A stretch of 64,000 nucleotides of DNA from Prochlorococcus sp. AG-402-G22 (GTDB taxonomy: Bacteria; Cyanobacteriota; Cyanobacteriia; PCC-6307; Cyanobiaceae), in NCBI GenBank assembly GCA_003217035.1, contig QCHV01000002.1:1-64000 (forward strand), read 5' to 3'. The first letter of the stretch is position 1. Every line of letters starts with the position of its first letter. A program made the position numbers and the translations under genes. Under the pieces are notes generated by a model. It was not told where the DNA came from and did not search any database. It saw only the letters and a list, made by a program, of their open reading frames with translations. Positions 38,025 through 48,711 of the stretch are shown piece after piece.

Positions 38025-39610
38025 TCAATAATCTCGTGAAATTGACAACCTCAAAAGAAGCAAAACTAATTTTAAGTGATGGGGTGGAGCTTCGTTCAAC
38101 TCTTTGGATGCCAACAATAGAGGGTCCATGGCCTGCACTTTTAATGCGACAACCTTATTGCAAAGAAATAGCCTCAACAGTTACATATGCACATCCTTCT
38201 TGGTGGGCCAGCCAGGGTTATCTAGTAATTATCCAAGATGTAAGGGGGCAAGGAGAATCAACAGGTGAGTTCATGGGGTTCCCACAAGAATCGTCTGACA
38301 CGACTGCAACTCATGCTTGGGTTAGATCATTACCAGAATGCAATGGTCTCCTTGGAACATATGGCTTCTCTTACCAAGGCCTCACCCAGTTATTAGCAGA
38401 TCCAGGCACTCCACCGCCAAACTGCATTGCAGCCGCAATGACTGGCCTTCGGGAGACTGACTGGACTTCAGAAGGTGGGGCATATTGGTGGCATTTAGGC
38501 CTAGGTTGGGGGTTGCAATTAGCAGCTCAAAAGCTAAAAAGAAATAAAGACCATCTTGGATGGGAAGAGATTAGAAATAGCCTTGAGAACAAAACCTATT
38601 TAACAAAAGGACCAGAACTCCTGAAAAAATATGATTCAAAAGGTATGGCATATCAGTGGTTACTAGAGTCCAAGAAAGCAAAACAAACTTGGGGAAAATA
38701 TATAGCTTTAGAAAAATGGCTCAAACAACCTTTATTACTGGTAGGAGGTTGGTATGACCCTCACTTAAAAGGAATTATTGATATATACCAAAAATCCTTA
38801 AACGCAGGTGGCAACCCAGAGATTCATATAGGACCAGCGACTCATATGCAATGGTGGGAAGGTGTTCAACAAATGCATTTAAAATTTTTCAACAAACACC
38901 TCCGATCTGGTAAAAACAGGATTGACAGTTCTATTCCAAAAAAGATATGGAACATTACTGCTGAGAGATGGCATGATCAAGAAGAATTAAAAGCAAAGCA
39001 AATAAGTTGGTCTCTGTTTAGCAAAGGACTTGCATGTATAGACTCAAATGATGGCTTACTGAGAGAGCAAGACAGAGGAGATGGATTTGTATTGATAGTG
39101 CATGATCCTTGGAGACCAGCCCCAGCAATTGGTGGGCATTTAAGCCCAAGACCTGGATTTGTTAATAGGCAAAAAATAGACGTAAGAAATGATGTGGCAA
39201 TCTTCACCTCTGCCCCCTTAAAACAAGACATTAGGTTGGAAGGTCTGCCGAAGCTTAAAATTAATGCATCTTCTGATAGAGAAGGCTTTGATCTATGTAT
39301 TGCAATATCTATTCTTGACAAGAAGAAAATCCATGCAAGTCAAATCTCTACAGGTGTACTAAGAATCCTTGGGGATGAAGCAAGAACAAAACGTCAAAGA
39401 GAAGTAATCATGCAACCTTTTTTGGCAGATATTACAAAGGACTCAAGCATTAGGTTGTCTATAGCGGGAGCGGCTTGGCCAGCGATTGGAATTAATCCAG
39501 GAAACAAAAAACATTGTTCTGGACCTCCTAGCTCAAACTGCTTGGTTACAACTATTTCACTAGATCTTTCGCATGCCAAGCTTGAAATCTGTCCACTGCT
39601 ATCTAAATAA
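38006..39610 (+). CDS. CocE/NonD family hydrolase (X-Pro dipeptidyl-peptidase-like)
   Basis: 534 aa. Catalytic domain with SDGVELRSTLWMP, VIIQDVRGQGESTG, the serine elbow LGTYGFSYQGLTQ, candidate triad Asp in VGGWYDPHLKG and His in IGPATHMQWWEG. A C-terminal jelly-roll (PepX_C-like) domain has HLSPRPGF and LRILGDEART. The family contains cocaine esterase, acyl hydrolases and peptidases, so the substrate is open. The frame's first start is TTG at 38006; GTG at 38036 would avoid overlapping the preceding gene and gives 524 aa. Confidence 0.87.
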   Translation: MSRSELVNNLVKLTTSKEAKLILSDGVELRSTLWMPTIEGPWPALLMRQPYCKEIASTVTYAHPSWWASQGYLVIIQDVRGQGESTGEFMGFPQESSDTTATHAWVRSLPECNGLLGTYGFSYQGLTQLLADPGTPPPNCIAAAMTGLRETDWTSEGGAYWWHLGLGWGLQLAAQKLKRNKDHLGWEEIRNSLENKTYLTKGPELLKKYDSKGMAYQWLLESKKAKQTWGKYIALEKWLKQPLLLVGGWYDPHLKGIIDIYQKSLNAGGNPEIHIGPATHMQWWEGVQQMHLKFFNKHLRSGKNRIDSSIPKKIWNITAERWHDQEELKAKQISWSLFSKGLACIDSNDGLLREQDRGDGFVLIVHDPWRPAPAIGGHLSPRPGFVNRQKIDVRNDVAIFTSAPLKQDIRLEGLPKLKINASSDREGFDLCIAISILDKKKIHASQISTGVLRILGDEARTKRQREVIMQPFLADITKDSSIRLSIAGAAWPAIGINPGNKKHCSGPPSSNCLVTTISLDLSHAKLEICPLLSK

Positions 39611-39666
39611 TTCAACATGATTGCCCCTAATCAGATAAGCTCCTTTTTCATACTCGCCCTCAAATC

Positions 39667-41934
39667 ATGACCACCAGTTTAAAAGTTGACTGGCTGGCCG
39701 AAGAAGGGCGTAGGCTTGAAGAGTGCAAACATGACAATCCATTTGGGGTATTAGGTGTTCAAGTTCAAGGAGATAATTGTGTCGTAAGAGTTTGGATGCC
39801 AGAAGCTGATGAAGTTGTTTTAATAAATAAAAAATCTGAAATTGCGTTATCAAATCCAAACCATCCATGGATTTTTGAAGCAATTCTCGCATCAAAACCC
39901 GATCAAAACTACAGAGCAAGAGTTAAAAGAGGTGGCATAGAACATACCCAATATGACCCTTGGTCATTTAGAGAAGAATGGATGGGAGAAGTTGACAGGC
40001 ACCTTTTTGCTGAGGGGAACCATCACCATATTTGGAAACGCATGGGATCACATCTATGCGAGAGAGAAGGGGTTAATGGGGTTATGTTTTGTCTATGGGC
40101 ACCTAACGCTCGAAGTGTATCTGTTATTGGAGAGTTGAATTCATGGGATGGGCGGCATCATCCCATGCAAAAACGACTAGGTGGCATATGGGAATTGTTT
40201 ATTCCTGAATTAAAAGAAAAGTCTCTTTACAAATACGAAATAAGGACTCAGGAAGGGCACTGCTATCAAAAGGCAGATCCTTATGGATTTGAGCAAGAAG
40301 TAAGGCCTGCAAAGAGTTCAATAATTTCCAAACTGGATTGTTATAAATGGAACGATGAGAAATGGGTTGAGAATAGGGACAAGAGCAATCCATTAGACAA
40401 ACCGATATCAGTCTATGAAATGCATCTTGGAAGTTGGATGCATGGTTCTGAAGATGATCCATTTATTGAATCCAACGGCAATGCTAGGAAACCAGTCCCT
40501 GCAGCAGATTTAAAGCCTGGGACAAGACTTCTTACCTACCCAGAATTATCTGAGAAATTAATCCCTTATATAAAAGAAAGGGGTTTCACCCATATAGAAT
40601 TGATGCCGATATCAGAACATCCATTTGATGGATCTTGGGGGTACCAAGTAACTGGTTGGTATGCACCTACAAGTAGATATGGTGATCCAGATGAATTTCG
40701 TGCCTTTATAGACAAATGTCATACTGAAGGAATAGGGGTAATACTCGATTGGGTTCCAGGACATTTCCCAAAAGATAGTCATGGACTAGCATTCTTTGAT
40801 GGTTCTCATTTATATGAACATTCTGATCCGCGTATTGGAGAGCACAAAGAATGGGGGACTTTAATTTTTAATTACAGCAGAAATGAGGTGAGGAATTTTC
40901 TTGTAGCAAATTTAGTATTTTGGTTTGAGCAATTTCATATAGATGGAATAAGAGTAGACGCTGTGGCTTCAATGCTATATCGAGATTATTTAAGACCAGA
41001 AGGCGAATGGATACCCAATAAAAATGGAGGAAATGAAAATACAGAAGCAGTTCAGTTCTTGCAGCAGGCCAACCATGTCCTTTTTGAACATTTCCCTGGA
41101 GCTCTTTCTATTGCAGAAGAATCAACGACATGGCCAGGAGTTACTAAACCCACTGACTGTGGAGGTCTAGGTTTCAACCTTAAATGGAACATGGGTTGGA
41201 TGCATGACATGCTCGATTACTTTGAGATAGATCCATGGTTCAGACAATTCCACCAAAACAACATTACTTTTTCCATTTGTTATAACTATACGGAAAACTT
41301 TATGCTTGCTCTAAGCCATGACGAAGTAGTACATGGGAAAAGTCATTTGCTTCATAAAATGCCTGGAGATGACTGGAGGAAATATGCAAATACAAGAGCA
41401 TTGCTTGCCTATATGTGGACACATCCTGGCAAGAAAACAATATTTATGGGGATGGAATTTGGCCAACGTGATGAGTGGAATGTCTGGGATGATCTACAGT
41501 GGAATTTACTGGAATATGAGCCTCACAAAGGAATTCAGAGGTTAATTGATGATCTAAACAAACTTTATAAGAGTCAACCGGCTTTATGGAAAAATGATTT
41601 CGATGAATACGGATTTCAATGGATAGATTGTACAGACAATAAAAATTCTGTTATTAGCTTTATGAGAAGAGAAAATGTTAGTGGAGAATGGCTAATAATT
41701 GTAGCCAACTTCACACCTGAGGCACATCCAAACTATAGAATAGGAGTTCCTGTAGAAGGATTCTATAAAGAAATATTCAATACAGATTCAGAAGAATATG
41801 GAGGATCTAATACAGGAAACATGGGCGGCAAAAATTCAGAGAAATGGAATATTCATGACTATAAAGACTCTATAGATCTATCTCTACCTCCTTTAAGCGT
41901 TCTTGTCTTCAAGCATGAAACAAGCAAAATTTAA
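39667..41934 (+). CDS. glgB: 1,4-alpha-glucan branching enzyme
   Basis: Introduces alpha-1,6 branches in glycogen. 755 aa with an N-terminal carbohydrate-binding module pair ([14 protein letters not shown] and [22 protein letters not shown]) and a GH13 barrel. The barrel has [17 protein letters not shown], nucleophile Asp in [16 protein letters not shown], acid Glu in [11 protein letters not shown] and stabilising Asp in [11 protein letters not shown], and is followed by a C-terminal beta domain. Complete. It is not linked to glgA here. Confidence 0.97.
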   Translation: MTTSLKVDWLAEEGRRLEECKHDNPFGVLGVQVQGDNCVVRVWMPEADEVVLINKKSEIALSNPNHPWIFEAILASKPDQNYRARVKRGGIEHTQYDPWSFREEWMGEVDRHLFAEGNHHHIWKRMGSHLCEREGVNGVMFCLWAPNARSVSVIGELNSWDGRHHPMQKRLGGIWELFIPELKEKSLYKYEIRTQEGHCYQKADPYGFEQEVRPAKSSIISKLDCYKWNDEKWVENRDKSNPLDKPISVYEMHLGSWMHGSEDDPFIESNGNARKPVPAADLKPGTRLLTYPELSEKLIPYIKERGFTHIELMPISEHPFDGSWGYQVTGWYAPTSRYGDPDEFRAFIDKCHTEGIGVILDWVPGHFPKDSHGLAFFDGSHLYEHSDPRIGEHKEWGTLIFNYSRNEVRNFLVANLVFWFEQFHIDGIRVDAVASMLYRDYLRPEGEWIPNKNGGNENTEAVQFLQQANHVLFEHFPGALSIAEESTTWPGVTKPTDCGGLGFNLKWNMGWMHDMLDYFEIDPWFRQFHQNNITFSICYNYTENFMLALSHDEVVHGKSHLLHKMPGDDWRKYANTRALLAYMWTHPGKKTIFMGMEFGQRDEWNVWDDLQWNLLEYEPHKGIQRLIDDLNKLYKSQPALWKNDFDEYGFQWIDCTDNKNSVISFMRRENVSGEWLIIVANFTPEAHPNYRIGVPVEGFYKEIFNTDSEEYGGSNTGNMGGKNSEKWNIHDYKDSIDLSLPPLSVLVFKHETSKI

Positions 41935-42093
41935 GAGCGCTAATCGGCCAAAATCAAAGGCATGATTAAAAAAAATCTAATCAATGAATTTAAAACCAAT
42001 CCAAAAAGGTGTGACGAAGAACTGCTTAAAAGCGTTTCAATGCACATTTGTAGTTCTATCTCAAGTAAGTTTTGCGATTGATATTAAAGACGA

Positions 42094-43149
42094 ATGACTG
42101 ATTCACTACCATTACTACTCCGAGCAGCTCAAGGAGAATCCGTAGAAAGACCTCCAGTATGGATGATGCGCCAAGCAGGAAGGTATATGAAAGTTTATAG
42201 AGAGCTAAGAGATAAGCACTCCAGCTTTAGAGAACGTTCTGAGAATCCTGATCTCTCATATGAGATCTCAATGCAACCATTTAATGCATTCAAGCCAGAT
42301 GGAGTAATACTTTTTTCAGATATCCTTACTCCACTACCAGGAATGGGAATAGATTTTGACATTGTTGAAAGCAAAGGTCCATTAATACAAGACCCAATAA
42401 GAAATATCGATCAGTTGAACGCTTTAAAGCCTTTGAGACCCTCAGAAAGCCTTCCTTTTGTAGGGGAAGTATTAGGGCGCCTGAGAGAGAGTGTTGGTAA
42501 CGAAGCTGCTGTGCTTGGCTTTGTAGGTGCTCCATGGACACTTGCTGCTTATGTTGTCGAAGGAAAAAGCAGCAAGAACTATGCCGTCATAAAAGCCATG
42601 GCATTCCAAGAGCCAGAACTACTTCATAAACTTTTAAATCATTTCGCCCATTCAATTGCCAATTATTTGCGCTATCAAATTGATTCTGGTGCTCAAGTGG
42701 TCCAAATGTTTGATTCATGGGCTGGTCAATTAAGCCCAATAGACTATGAAAACTTTGCAGCTCCATACCAGAAAAAAGTAATTGCTCTAGTAAAAGAAAC
42801 CCACCCTGATACTCCTATGATTTTATATATTTCTGGCAGCGCTGGTGTCCTAGAAAGAATGGGATCAACAGGGGTTGACTTTGTCTCTTTGGATTGGACC
42901 GTGGATATGGCAGAAGGATGTGCTCGTCTTCCAAAAAACGTTGGGGTACAAGGAAATGTTGACCCAGGACTTCTTTTTGGAAACCCAGCAACAATTCGAG
43001 CCCGAATAGTTGATACTGTTTTAAAAGCCAAAGGCAGAAGACATATTTTAAATCTCGGACATGGCATACTCCCTGGAACTCCTGAAGAAAATGCAAGAAT
43101 CTTTTTTGAGGCCGGCAAAAACGTTAACAATCTAATTTCACAAATGTGA
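42094..43149 (+). CDS. hemE: Uroporphyrinogen decarboxylase
   Basis: Tetrapyrrole pathway: uroporphyrinogen III to coproporphyrinogen III, upstream of haem and chlorophyll. 351 aa. [21 protein letters not shown], catalytic Asp in [30 protein letters not shown], and [10 protein letters not shown] with DWTVDMAEG are typical. Preceded by a 159-base gap that should hold its promoter. The stop overlaps the epimerase start by 4 bases. Confidence 0.97.
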   Translation: MTDSLPLLLRAAQGESVERPPVWMMRQAGRYMKVYRELRDKHSSFRERSENPDLSYEISMQPFNAFKPDGVILFSDILTPLPGMGIDFDIVESKGPLIQDPIRNIDQLNALKPLRPSESLPFVGEVLGRLRESVGNEAAVLGFVGAPWTLAAYVVEGKSSKNYAVIKAMAFQEPELLHKLLNHFAHSIANYLRYQIDSGAQVVQMFDSWAGQLSPIDYENFAAPYQKKVIALVKETHPDTPMILYISGSAGVLERMGSTGVDFVSLDWTVDMAEGCARLPKNVGVQGNVDPGLLFGNPATIRARIVDTVLKAKGRRHILNLGHGILPGTPEENARIFFEAGKNVNNLISQM

Positions 43150-44141
43150 CAACACATCGCATACTTATTACCGGGGCAAGTGGCTGCGTAGGTCAGTACA
43201 CTGCGAGTTGGTTCTTAAAGAACACCAAATCAGAGCTTTACTTATGGGTCAGAGACCCACGGAAGTTAAAAGCAGTTGAGTGTAACAACCCTCGAATAAA
43301 GTTATTGATAGGAGATTTAAGAAATTCAGAAGAGTTTAAAGAAGAACTTTCTAAAGTTACCCATTTAATTCATACAGCCACAGCATGGGGCGATCCCATT
43401 AGAGCAAAGGAAGTAAATCTAGTGGCAGTAAAGAAAATGTTAAACCTATTAAATCCAACAATTATTCAAAAGATTATATATTTCTCAACTGCAAGTATTC
43501 TCAACCAATCACTAGAGCCTTTGTCAGAGGCTTTGTTATATGGAACCGAATATATACAAACCAAAGCAAAATGCTTGGAAGATTTAGAGAGTCACCATTT
43601 GTCAAACAAAATTATTGCTGTGTTTCCTACACTTGTTTTTGGTGGAAAAATCGATGGTTCAGGAATTTATCCAAGAAGCTATTTAACTGAAGGCCTTAAT
43701 TCAGCAATAGATTGGCTATGGCTAGCGCGATGGTTTAAAGCTTATTCAAGGTTCCATTTCATCCATGCAGCAGACATTGCTTATATTTGCGGACATCTTT
43801 GTACAGCTCCCCAAAAAGTCTTCCCCAAAGAGGAACTAAGCAAAATCCCAAGATTTGCACTTGGTCAGCCAGCAATATCAATTGATCATGCAATAGAGAC
43901 TCTTTTAAATTGGAGAGAGATGAGAAAAACACCAAGATTGCCTTTATGGGGATGGCTAATCAAAGCTTTAATAAAGATTCTCCCCATCGAAATAAGTAAA
44001 TGGGATAGCTTTAGCATTAAGCAAAGGCATTTTGTTCACAATCCAATAACAAACCCTGAAACACTAGGTGGGGAAAGTTATGCCAAGAACCTGAAAGAAA
44101 TACTTTTATCTTCTGGAATACCAAAGGGCAAAAAAACATAA
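43146..44141 (+). CDS. NAD-dependent epimerase/dehydratase family protein (extended SDR)
   Basis: 331 aa. Rossmann nucleotide site [19 protein letters not shown] at the N-terminus, then LLIGDLRN and [10 protein letters not shown]. The active-site region reads FSTASIL, with [16 protein letters not shown] supplying a YxxxK-like Tyr and Lys. This fits extended short-chain dehydrogenases such as nucleotide-sugar or dihydroflavonol-4-reductase-like enzymes. The substrate is unknown. GTG start overlaps hemE (GTGA), so the two are probably co-translated, which may hint at a pigment or isoprenoid context but proves nothing. Confidence 0.82.
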   Translation: MTTHRILITGASGCVGQYTASWFLKNTKSELYLWVRDPRKLKAVECNNPRIKLLIGDLRNSEEFKEELSKVTHLIHTATAWGDPIRAKEVNLVAVKKMLNLLNPTIIQKIIYFSTASILNQSLEPLSEALLYGTEYIQTKAKCLEDLESHHLSNKIIAVFPTLVFGGKIDGSGIYPRSYLTEGLNSAIDWLWLARWFKAYSRFHFIHAADIAYICGHLCTAPQKVFPKEELSKIPRFALGQPAISIDHAIETLLNWREMRKTPRLPLWGWLIKALIKILPIEISKWDSFSIKQRHFVHNPITNPETLGGESYAKNLKEILLSSGIPKGKKT

Positions 44142-44148
44142 AGCAGGT

Positions 44149-44154
44149 TAATAT
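44149..44154 (+). promoter_or_regulatory. Candidate -10 element for petE
   Basis: TAATAT about 22 bases before the petE ATG, in the 34-base gap after the epimerase stop. It is close to the TATAAT consensus. No good -35 is evident, and it would imply a very short leader. Confidence 0.3.
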
Positions 44155-44175
44155 GTAAGAAGAAATTCAGAAAAA

Positions 44176-44535
44176 ATGTTTTCAATTCTCCGTTCGTTAT
44201 TCGCCGCCACCTTTGCACTCCTAATAGCTTTTGCTTTTGGAGTAAGTTCTGTCCAAGCCAAAACAGTTGAAGTCAAACTTGGCACAGACGCTGGAATGCT
44301 TGCCTTTGAACCAAGCTCTGTAACTATCAGTTCAGGTGACTCAGTGAAGTTCGTAAACAATAAACTTGCGCCTCACAATGCTGTTTTTGAAGGTCATGAA
44401 GAATTAAGTCACCCAGATCTAGCTTTTGCTCCAGGAGAGTCTTGGACAGAGACTTTCAGTGCAGCAGGCACATACGATTATTACTGTGAACCACATAGAG
44501 GTGCAGGAATGGTTGGCAAAGTAGTAGTTCAGTAA
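44176..44535 (+). CDS. petE: Plastocyanin
   Basis: Soluble copper protein in the thylakoid lumen that carries electrons from cytochrome b6f to photosystem I. 119 aa with a signal peptide (about residues 1-28, ending VQA). Copper ligands are visible: His in LAPHNAVF, and Cys, His and Met in YYCEPHRGAGM. It stands as a single-gene unit with its own terminator just downstream, consistent with strong independent expression. Confidence 0.97.
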   Translation: MFSILRSLFAATFALLIAFAFGVSSVQAKTVEVKLGTDAGMLAFEPSSVTISSGDSVKFVNNKLAPHNAVFEGHEELSHPDLAFAPGESWTETFSAAGTYDYYCEPHRGAGMVGKVVVQ

Positions 44536-44558
44536 TTCAGCGACGAAAATACCCTCAC

Positions 44559-44586
44559 GAAGGCTCCTACACAGGGGCCTTTTTTT
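44559..44586 (+). terminator. Rho-independent terminator of petE
   Basis: AGGCTCC (44561-44567) pairs with GGGGCCT (44574-44580), with one G-T pair and a 6-base loop, followed by a run of T at 44581-44586. Flanking A-T pairing lengthens the stem. This is the clearest terminator in the window. Confidence 0.85.
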
Positions 44587-44642
44587 ATAAATAAAGTTGA
44601 TTTCTTAAATCCAAAGCAATAAAATCAATAAAAATACCAGAT

Positions 44643-44867
44643 ATGTCTCAAGAAGAACTATCCAATTTTATTTATGCGTCAGAGCACAATGTTTCAATAA
44701 GATCTGAGTTAAAGGCTTGTCTGAATAAAGAAATGATTGTGGAAATAGCTAAAAAGCATGGATATCAAGTTCATATAGATGATCTTATAGAGGAGTCAAT
44801 TTCAGTAAAAACATATAATTGGTTTTTAAAAAGTAAAATCAACCCAATAAAAAGCTATAACTATTAA
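44643..44867 (+). CDS. Nif11-like small protein
   Basis: 74 aa. Residues 2-49 (SQEELSNFI, then IRSELKACLN, EMIVEIAKKHGYQV and HIDDLIEE) match the Nif11 domain pattern used both in stand-alone cyanobacterial proteins and as the leader of RiPP precursors such as prochlorosins. The C-terminal 20 residues are basic and aromatic, with no Gly-Gly cleavage site and no Cys/Ser/Thr-rich core. No modifying enzyme is nearby. A stand-alone Nif11-like protein is the safer reading. It lies between the petE terminator and clpB. Confidence 0.72.
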   Translation: MSQEELSNFIYASEHNVSIRSELKACLNKEMIVEIAKKHGYQVHIDDLIEESISVKTYNWFLKSKINPIKSYNY

Positions 44868-44980
44868 GTGTATTAGAAATAACCGTACAAAGACAAGTTT
44901 CCCGACCATTGGCTATTCGGTTTACACGCTTATATATTCTTTAGTTTAAAGATAATCAATACAGCTATAAAGTAATAATT

Positions 44981-47572
44981 ATGCAGGTATCTCCTGATCA
45001 ATATACAGAGAAAGCTTGGAATGGAATATCATCTGCCCAAAACAATGCAAGGTCCCTTCGGCATCAGTACATAGAAACTGAACACTTACTTTCGAGTTTA
45101 ATAAAGGAAGATGACTTATCAATAAGAATCCTGAAAAAAGCCAATGCTTCTATTACAAAAACTAAAACTTATTTAGATGAATTTATTGAAAAGCAACCAA
45201 CAATGATTTCTAGACCAGAAAACCTATATCTAGGCCAAGGCTTAAATTTAGTATTAGAAAGTTCTATTCAATATAAAAAAGATTTAGGGGACGAATATGT
45301 TTCAGTTGAACATCTTTTATGTGCTTTAGCTAATGACAAAAGGTGCTGTAAGGAAATACTTGAAAAAGCAAATATAAACGAAGAAAGATTAAAATCGATA
45401 ATAATGGAGATTCGTGGAAATCAGAAAGTGACTGATCAAAATCCTGAAGGGAAATATGAGTCTCTACAAAAATATGGGAGAGATTTAACTTCAGATGCAC
45501 GAGAAGGGAAATTAGATCCTGTTATTGGAAGGGATGATGAAATTAGACGAACCATTCAAATCCTTAGCAGGAGGACAAAAAACAATCCTGTCTTAATTGG
45601 TGAGCCTGGCGTAGGTAAAACTGCAATTGTAGAAGGCCTTGCTCAAAGAATAGTTAATGGAGATGTCCCATCAGTACTACAAAATCGTCAACTAATAGCT
45701 CTTGACATGGGAGCTCTAATTGCAGGAGCAAAATATCGTGGAGAATTTGAGGAAAGACTAAAGGCTGTTTTAAAGGAAGTAACTTGTTCAGAAGGACAAA
45801 TTGTACTTTTTATAGACGAAATCCATACAGTTGTTGGCGCGGGAGCGACTGCAGGGTCAATGGACGCAAGCAATTTACTAAAACCAATGTTAGCCAGAGG
45901 GGAACTTAGATGTATTGGCGCCACAACAATTAACGAGCATCGCCAACATATTGAAAAAGATGCAGCTTTAGAAAGAAGATTCCAACAAGTACTTATAAAT
46001 CAACCATCAGTAGAAGACACTGTTTCAATCCTTCGGGGACTTAAAGAAAGATATGAAGTACATCACGGAGTGAGGATTTCAGACAATGCTCTTGTAGCAG
46101 CTGCAACTTTAAGCAACAGATATATTGCAGAACGATTTCTGCCAGACAAAGCAATTGACCTGATTGACGAATCTGCTTCGAAATTAAAAATGGAAATCAC
46201 ATCAAAACCACAAGAAGTAGATGAAATTGACAGAAAGATTATTCAACTCCAAATGGAAAAGCTTTCATTAAAACGAGAATCAGATTTAATAAGCAAAGAT
46301 AGACTAGATATTCTTGAGCATGAGCTTTCTGAGTTAACTGCTAAACAAAAGGAACTAACAGAGCAGTGGCAAAATGAAAAGTCTTCTATAAATGAACTAA
46401 GTTTAATAAAAGAAGAGATAGAAAAAGTACAACTACAAATAGATCAATCAAAAAGAAACTATGATTTAAATAAGGCTGCAGAGCTCGAATTTGGAGTTCT
46501 ATCACAATTACAGAATAAATTAAAGCAGAAAGAGAATGAACTCGAATCGGACAGTAATTCTATAAAGAAGACATTACTAAGAGAAGAAGTAACTGATGAA
46601 GACATAGCCGAAGTAATTTCAAAGTGGACTTCTATACCAGTTAAAAAACTTGAAAAATCAGAAATAGAAAAAATCCTTAACTTAGAAGAAACCTTAAAAG
46701 AAAATGTAATTGGGCAAGATAAGGCAATTAAATCTATTTCTAATGCAATTCAAAGGTCAAGAACTGGTCTAAGTGACCCAAGTCAACCTATAGCAAGCTT
46801 TATTTTCTTAGGGCCTACAGGTGTAGGAAAAACAGAGCTGACCAAATCTCTAGCTAATGAGTTATTTGATAGTGAAAAAGCAATTATAAGAATAGACATG
46901 TCAGAATATATGGAGAAACATTCAATTAGTAGATTAATAGGGGCACCTCCAGGATATGTTGGATATGAATCTGGTGGTCAGCTTTCAGAAGCTGTTAGAA
47001 GAAGGCCTTATTCTGTAATTTTATTTGATGAAGTAGAAAAAGCTCATCCTGAAATATTGAATTTGATGCTGCAGATATTAGATGATGGAATAGTTACTGA
47101 TAGTCAAGGAAAATCAATCAATTTTACAAATACAATAATTGTACTAACAAGCAATATTGGAAGTGGGTCAATTATTAAATATTCAGGAGATCAATCTAAG
47201 CACTGTGAAATTGAGTCGACAGTAAGAAGTGAGTTGAAAAGGACATTCAAGCCAGAGTTTCTAAATAGAATAAATGAATCAATTATATTTAACAGCTTGA
47301 GCAAAGAAGATCTTGCCAAAATAGTAGTCATCCAAATAAATAATATAAGAAGAAGACTTAAAGAGAAAAATCTATTGTTAGATATAAGCAAAGAAGCTAT
47401 TGATTTGATTTGCAAAAATGGATATGACCCTATATATGGAGCAAGGCCATTAAAAAGAACAATTCAAAATGAATTGGAAACACCTATTGCTAAAGCAATA
47501 CTAATTGGAACTTATAACAACAAGAACGTTATAAATGTAGAAGTAAGAGGAAATAAGTTATTTGTTAATTGA
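44981..47572 (+). CDS. clpB: ATP-dependent chaperone ClpB
   Basis: Hexameric disaggregase working with DnaK. 863 aa with an N-terminal Clp_N double repeat (about residues 1-145), first AAA+ domain (Walker [14 protein letters not shown], Walker [10 protein letters not shown]), a coiled-coil middle domain (about residues 400-520) which distinguishes ClpB from ClpA/C, and a second AAA+ domain ([26 protein letters not shown]). The upstream gap of 113 bases has short inverted repeats but no CIRCE element. Its end is only 19 bases from the convergent regulator gene. Confidence 0.96.
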   Translation: MQVSPDQYTEKAWNGISSAQNNARSLRHQYIETEHLLSSLIKEDDLSIRILKKANASITKTKTYLDEFIEKQPTMISRPENLYLGQGLNLVLESSIQYKKDLGDEYVSVEHLLCALANDKRCCKEILEKANINEERLKSIIMEIRGNQKVTDQNPEGKYESLQKYGRDLTSDAREGKLDPVIGRDDEIRRTIQILSRRTKNNPVLIGEPGVGKTAIVEGLAQRIVNGDVPSVLQNRQLIALDMGALIAGAKYRGEFEERLKAVLKEVTCSEGQIVLFIDEIHTVVGAGATAGSMDASNLLKPMLARGELRCIGATTINEHRQHIEKDAALERRFQQVLINQPSVEDTVSILRGLKERYEVHHGVRISDNALVAAATLSNRYIAERFLPDKAIDLIDESASKLKMEITSKPQEVDEIDRKIIQLQMEKLSLKRESDLISKDRLDILEHELSELTAKQKELTEQWQNEKSSINELSLIKEEIEKVQLQIDQSKRNYDLNKAAELEFGVLSQLQNKLKQKENELESDSNSIKKTLLREEVTDEDIAEVISKWTSIPVKKLEKSEIEKILNLEETLKENVIGQDKAIKSISNAIQRSRTGLSDPSQPIASFIFLGPTGVGKTELTKSLANELFDSEKAIIRIDMSEYMEKHSISRLIGAPPGYVGYESGGQLSEAVRRRPYSVILFDEVEKAHPEILNLMLQILDDGIVTDSQGKSINFTNTIIVLTSNIGSGSIIKYSGDQSKHCEIESTVRSELKRTFKPEFLNRINESIIFNSLSKEDLAKIVVIQINNIRRRLKEKNLLLDISKEAIDLICKNGYDPIYGARPLKRTIQNELETPIAKAILIGTYNNKNVINVEVRGNKLFVN

Positions 47573-47599
47573 AAAATTAGTTTTCTATCAATTAATTTT
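47573..47599. terminator. Possible two-way AT hairpin between clpB and regulator gene
   Basis: AAAATTA (47573-47579) and TAATTTT (47593-47599) form a 7-base inverted repeat with a 13-base loop, between convergent genes. The stem has no G-C pair and overlaps the regulator's stop codon, so the call is weak. Confidence 0.3.
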
Positions 47600-48371
47600 G
47601 TGCAGGCAATGTATCAATACTAAACCTATAACCTTGCTGACGAACAGTCGTAATACCTCCTCCATCTCCAAGACCAGCCTGCTCAAGTTTCCTTCGTAGA
47701 GTAAGGACCTGAGTATCAACTGAGCGAGGTCCCCCACTAAATGGAGGCCATGCCATTCTTAAAAGTTCATGGCGGCTCCTAACCATCCCAGGAGGCATGA
47801 GTAAAGCGCATAAAAGAGCAAATTCTCTAGGGCTCAATTCTACCGGCTTATCTCTTAATGTAACTTGGCGCAAAAGAAGATGGACTTCTAGCGGGCCAAC
47901 TGAGACTCTCTCTTGAAGACCTACGCGACCTCTCTTCAAAAGTGTTCTACACCTCGCAGCGAGCTCTTCAAGTCCAAATGGCTTACGTAATACATCATCA
48001 GCGCCATCATCTAAAAGTCCAACCAATGACTCAACACCTGCTCTAGCAGTAAGAACTATTAACGGACATCCTAATTGCTGGGATAAGTTTAAAGCTGAAC
48101 TCTTTTCTAACAACTCTGCACTAACTAGTAGGTCAGGGGATTGATCTCTGCACAAATCGATAGCGTCCTCTGACGATCCAACTGCAGCTGCCAAATGTCC
48201 ATCTTGCCTTAGCCTTTGAACAAGTACCGTACGTAAAGTTGGGTGCGGCTCCACCACAAGAACCTTGGAAGGACTTTCAGTTGTTGTCTGGACGGCAAAA
48301 GTCCCAGCTAGTGATTCAGCTGTTTGCTCATCTGAAAGTAGGTCTGAAGTTGATGTCACAGGCCGGAACAA
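47592..48371 (-). CDS. OmpR-family response regulator with pseudo-receiver domain
   Basis: 259 aa: about 35 disordered residues, a receiver-like domain (about 36-148) and a winged-helix DNA-binding domain (about 155-255; LSPREFALLCALL, RSVDTQVLTLRRKLEQ, ITTVRQQGYRF). The receiver keeps the Thr (VLTARA) and Lys (LRKPF) switch residues. The phospho-acceptor strand reads PDLLVSAELLE, with no Asp at the usual place, and the acidic pair is VVEPHP. Phosphorylation-independent control is inferred. Starts with TTG preceded closely by AGGAG. An inverted repeat lies in its upstream region. Its base composition seems richer in G+C than clpB beside it. Confidence 0.87.
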   Translation of the reverse strand: MFRPVTSTSDLLSDEQTAESLAGTFAVQTTTESPSKVLVVEPHPTLRTVLVQRLRQDGHLAAAVGSSEDAIDLCRDQSPDLLVSAELLEKSSALNLSQQLGCPLIVLTARAGVESLVGLLDDGADDVLRKPFGLEELAARCRTLLKRGRVGLQERVSVGPLEVHLLLRQVTLRDKPVELSPREFALLCALLMPPGMVRSRHELLRMAWPPFSGGPRSVDTQVLTLRRKLEQAGLGDGGGITTVRQQGYRFSIDTLPAQN

Positions 48372-48397
48372 AGCTCCTATAAAATAACCAATTAAGT

Positions 48398-48422
48398 GGC
48401 TAGATGTAAAAAATACCTAGCC
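48398..48422. promoter_or_regulatory. Inverted repeat in the divergent promoter region
   Basis: GGCTAG (48398-48403) and CTAGCC (48417-48422) are exact inverted copies. Inside, GTA (48406-48408) pairs with TAC (48414-48416) around an A-only loop. The element lies between the divergent regulator and 90-aa gene, in a 64-base gap, where an operator would sit. It could equally be a leader hairpin. Confidence 0.45.
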
Positions 48423-48435
48423 TTCATAGCAAAAC

Positions 48436-48708
48436 ATGACATCGCAAACATTCGAAGACCCAGAAGCTATAAAGCATTTCCAGTCAATATGTGATGCATG
48501 CCAAGAACTTATCAGCAGGTACCATAGCCCATCTGAACTCAAGCTTTACGTTGATGGATACATACATGCTCTCAGAAAAACGAACCGTCTTTCTATAAAA
48601 GACCAAGAAAAGCTTGAAACACTTCTAAATCGCTGGATAATGGATCCTTCAAGCTTCATTGGTCCTAGCGGAGATTTTAATGATCTATTCTTTATGAAAA
48701 ATCAATAA
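48436..48708 (+). CDS. Small conserved hypothetical protein
   Basis: 90 aa, soluble, mostly helical, with no signal peptide or membrane segment. It contains HFQSICDACQELISRY, a ELKLYVDGYIHALRK helix and LLNRWIMDPSSFIGPSG. I do not recognise a named family. The sequence has the ordered, conserved look of picocyanobacterial core proteins. It diverges from the response regulator and converges on grxD, leaving only 3 bases between stops. Confidence 0.7.
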   Translation: MTSQTFEDPEAIKHFQSICDACQELISRYHSPSELKLYVDGYIHALRKTNRLSIKDQEKLETLLNRWIMDPSSFIGPSGDFNDLFFMKNQ

Positions 48709-48711
48709 GGG

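Noticed and set aside
41962-42081. 39-codon ATG frame between glgB and hemE
   Set aside because: AAAGG sits too close to the ATG, the product has no recognisable pattern, and the stretch more likely holds the hemE promoter.
42744-43157. 137-codon minus-strand frame inside hemE
   Set aside because: Shadow of a strongly conserved gene; no domain pattern in the translation.
44868-44980. Possible tRNA or small RNA in the clpB upstream gap
   Set aside because: No cloverleaf or terminator could be drawn; only short repeats.
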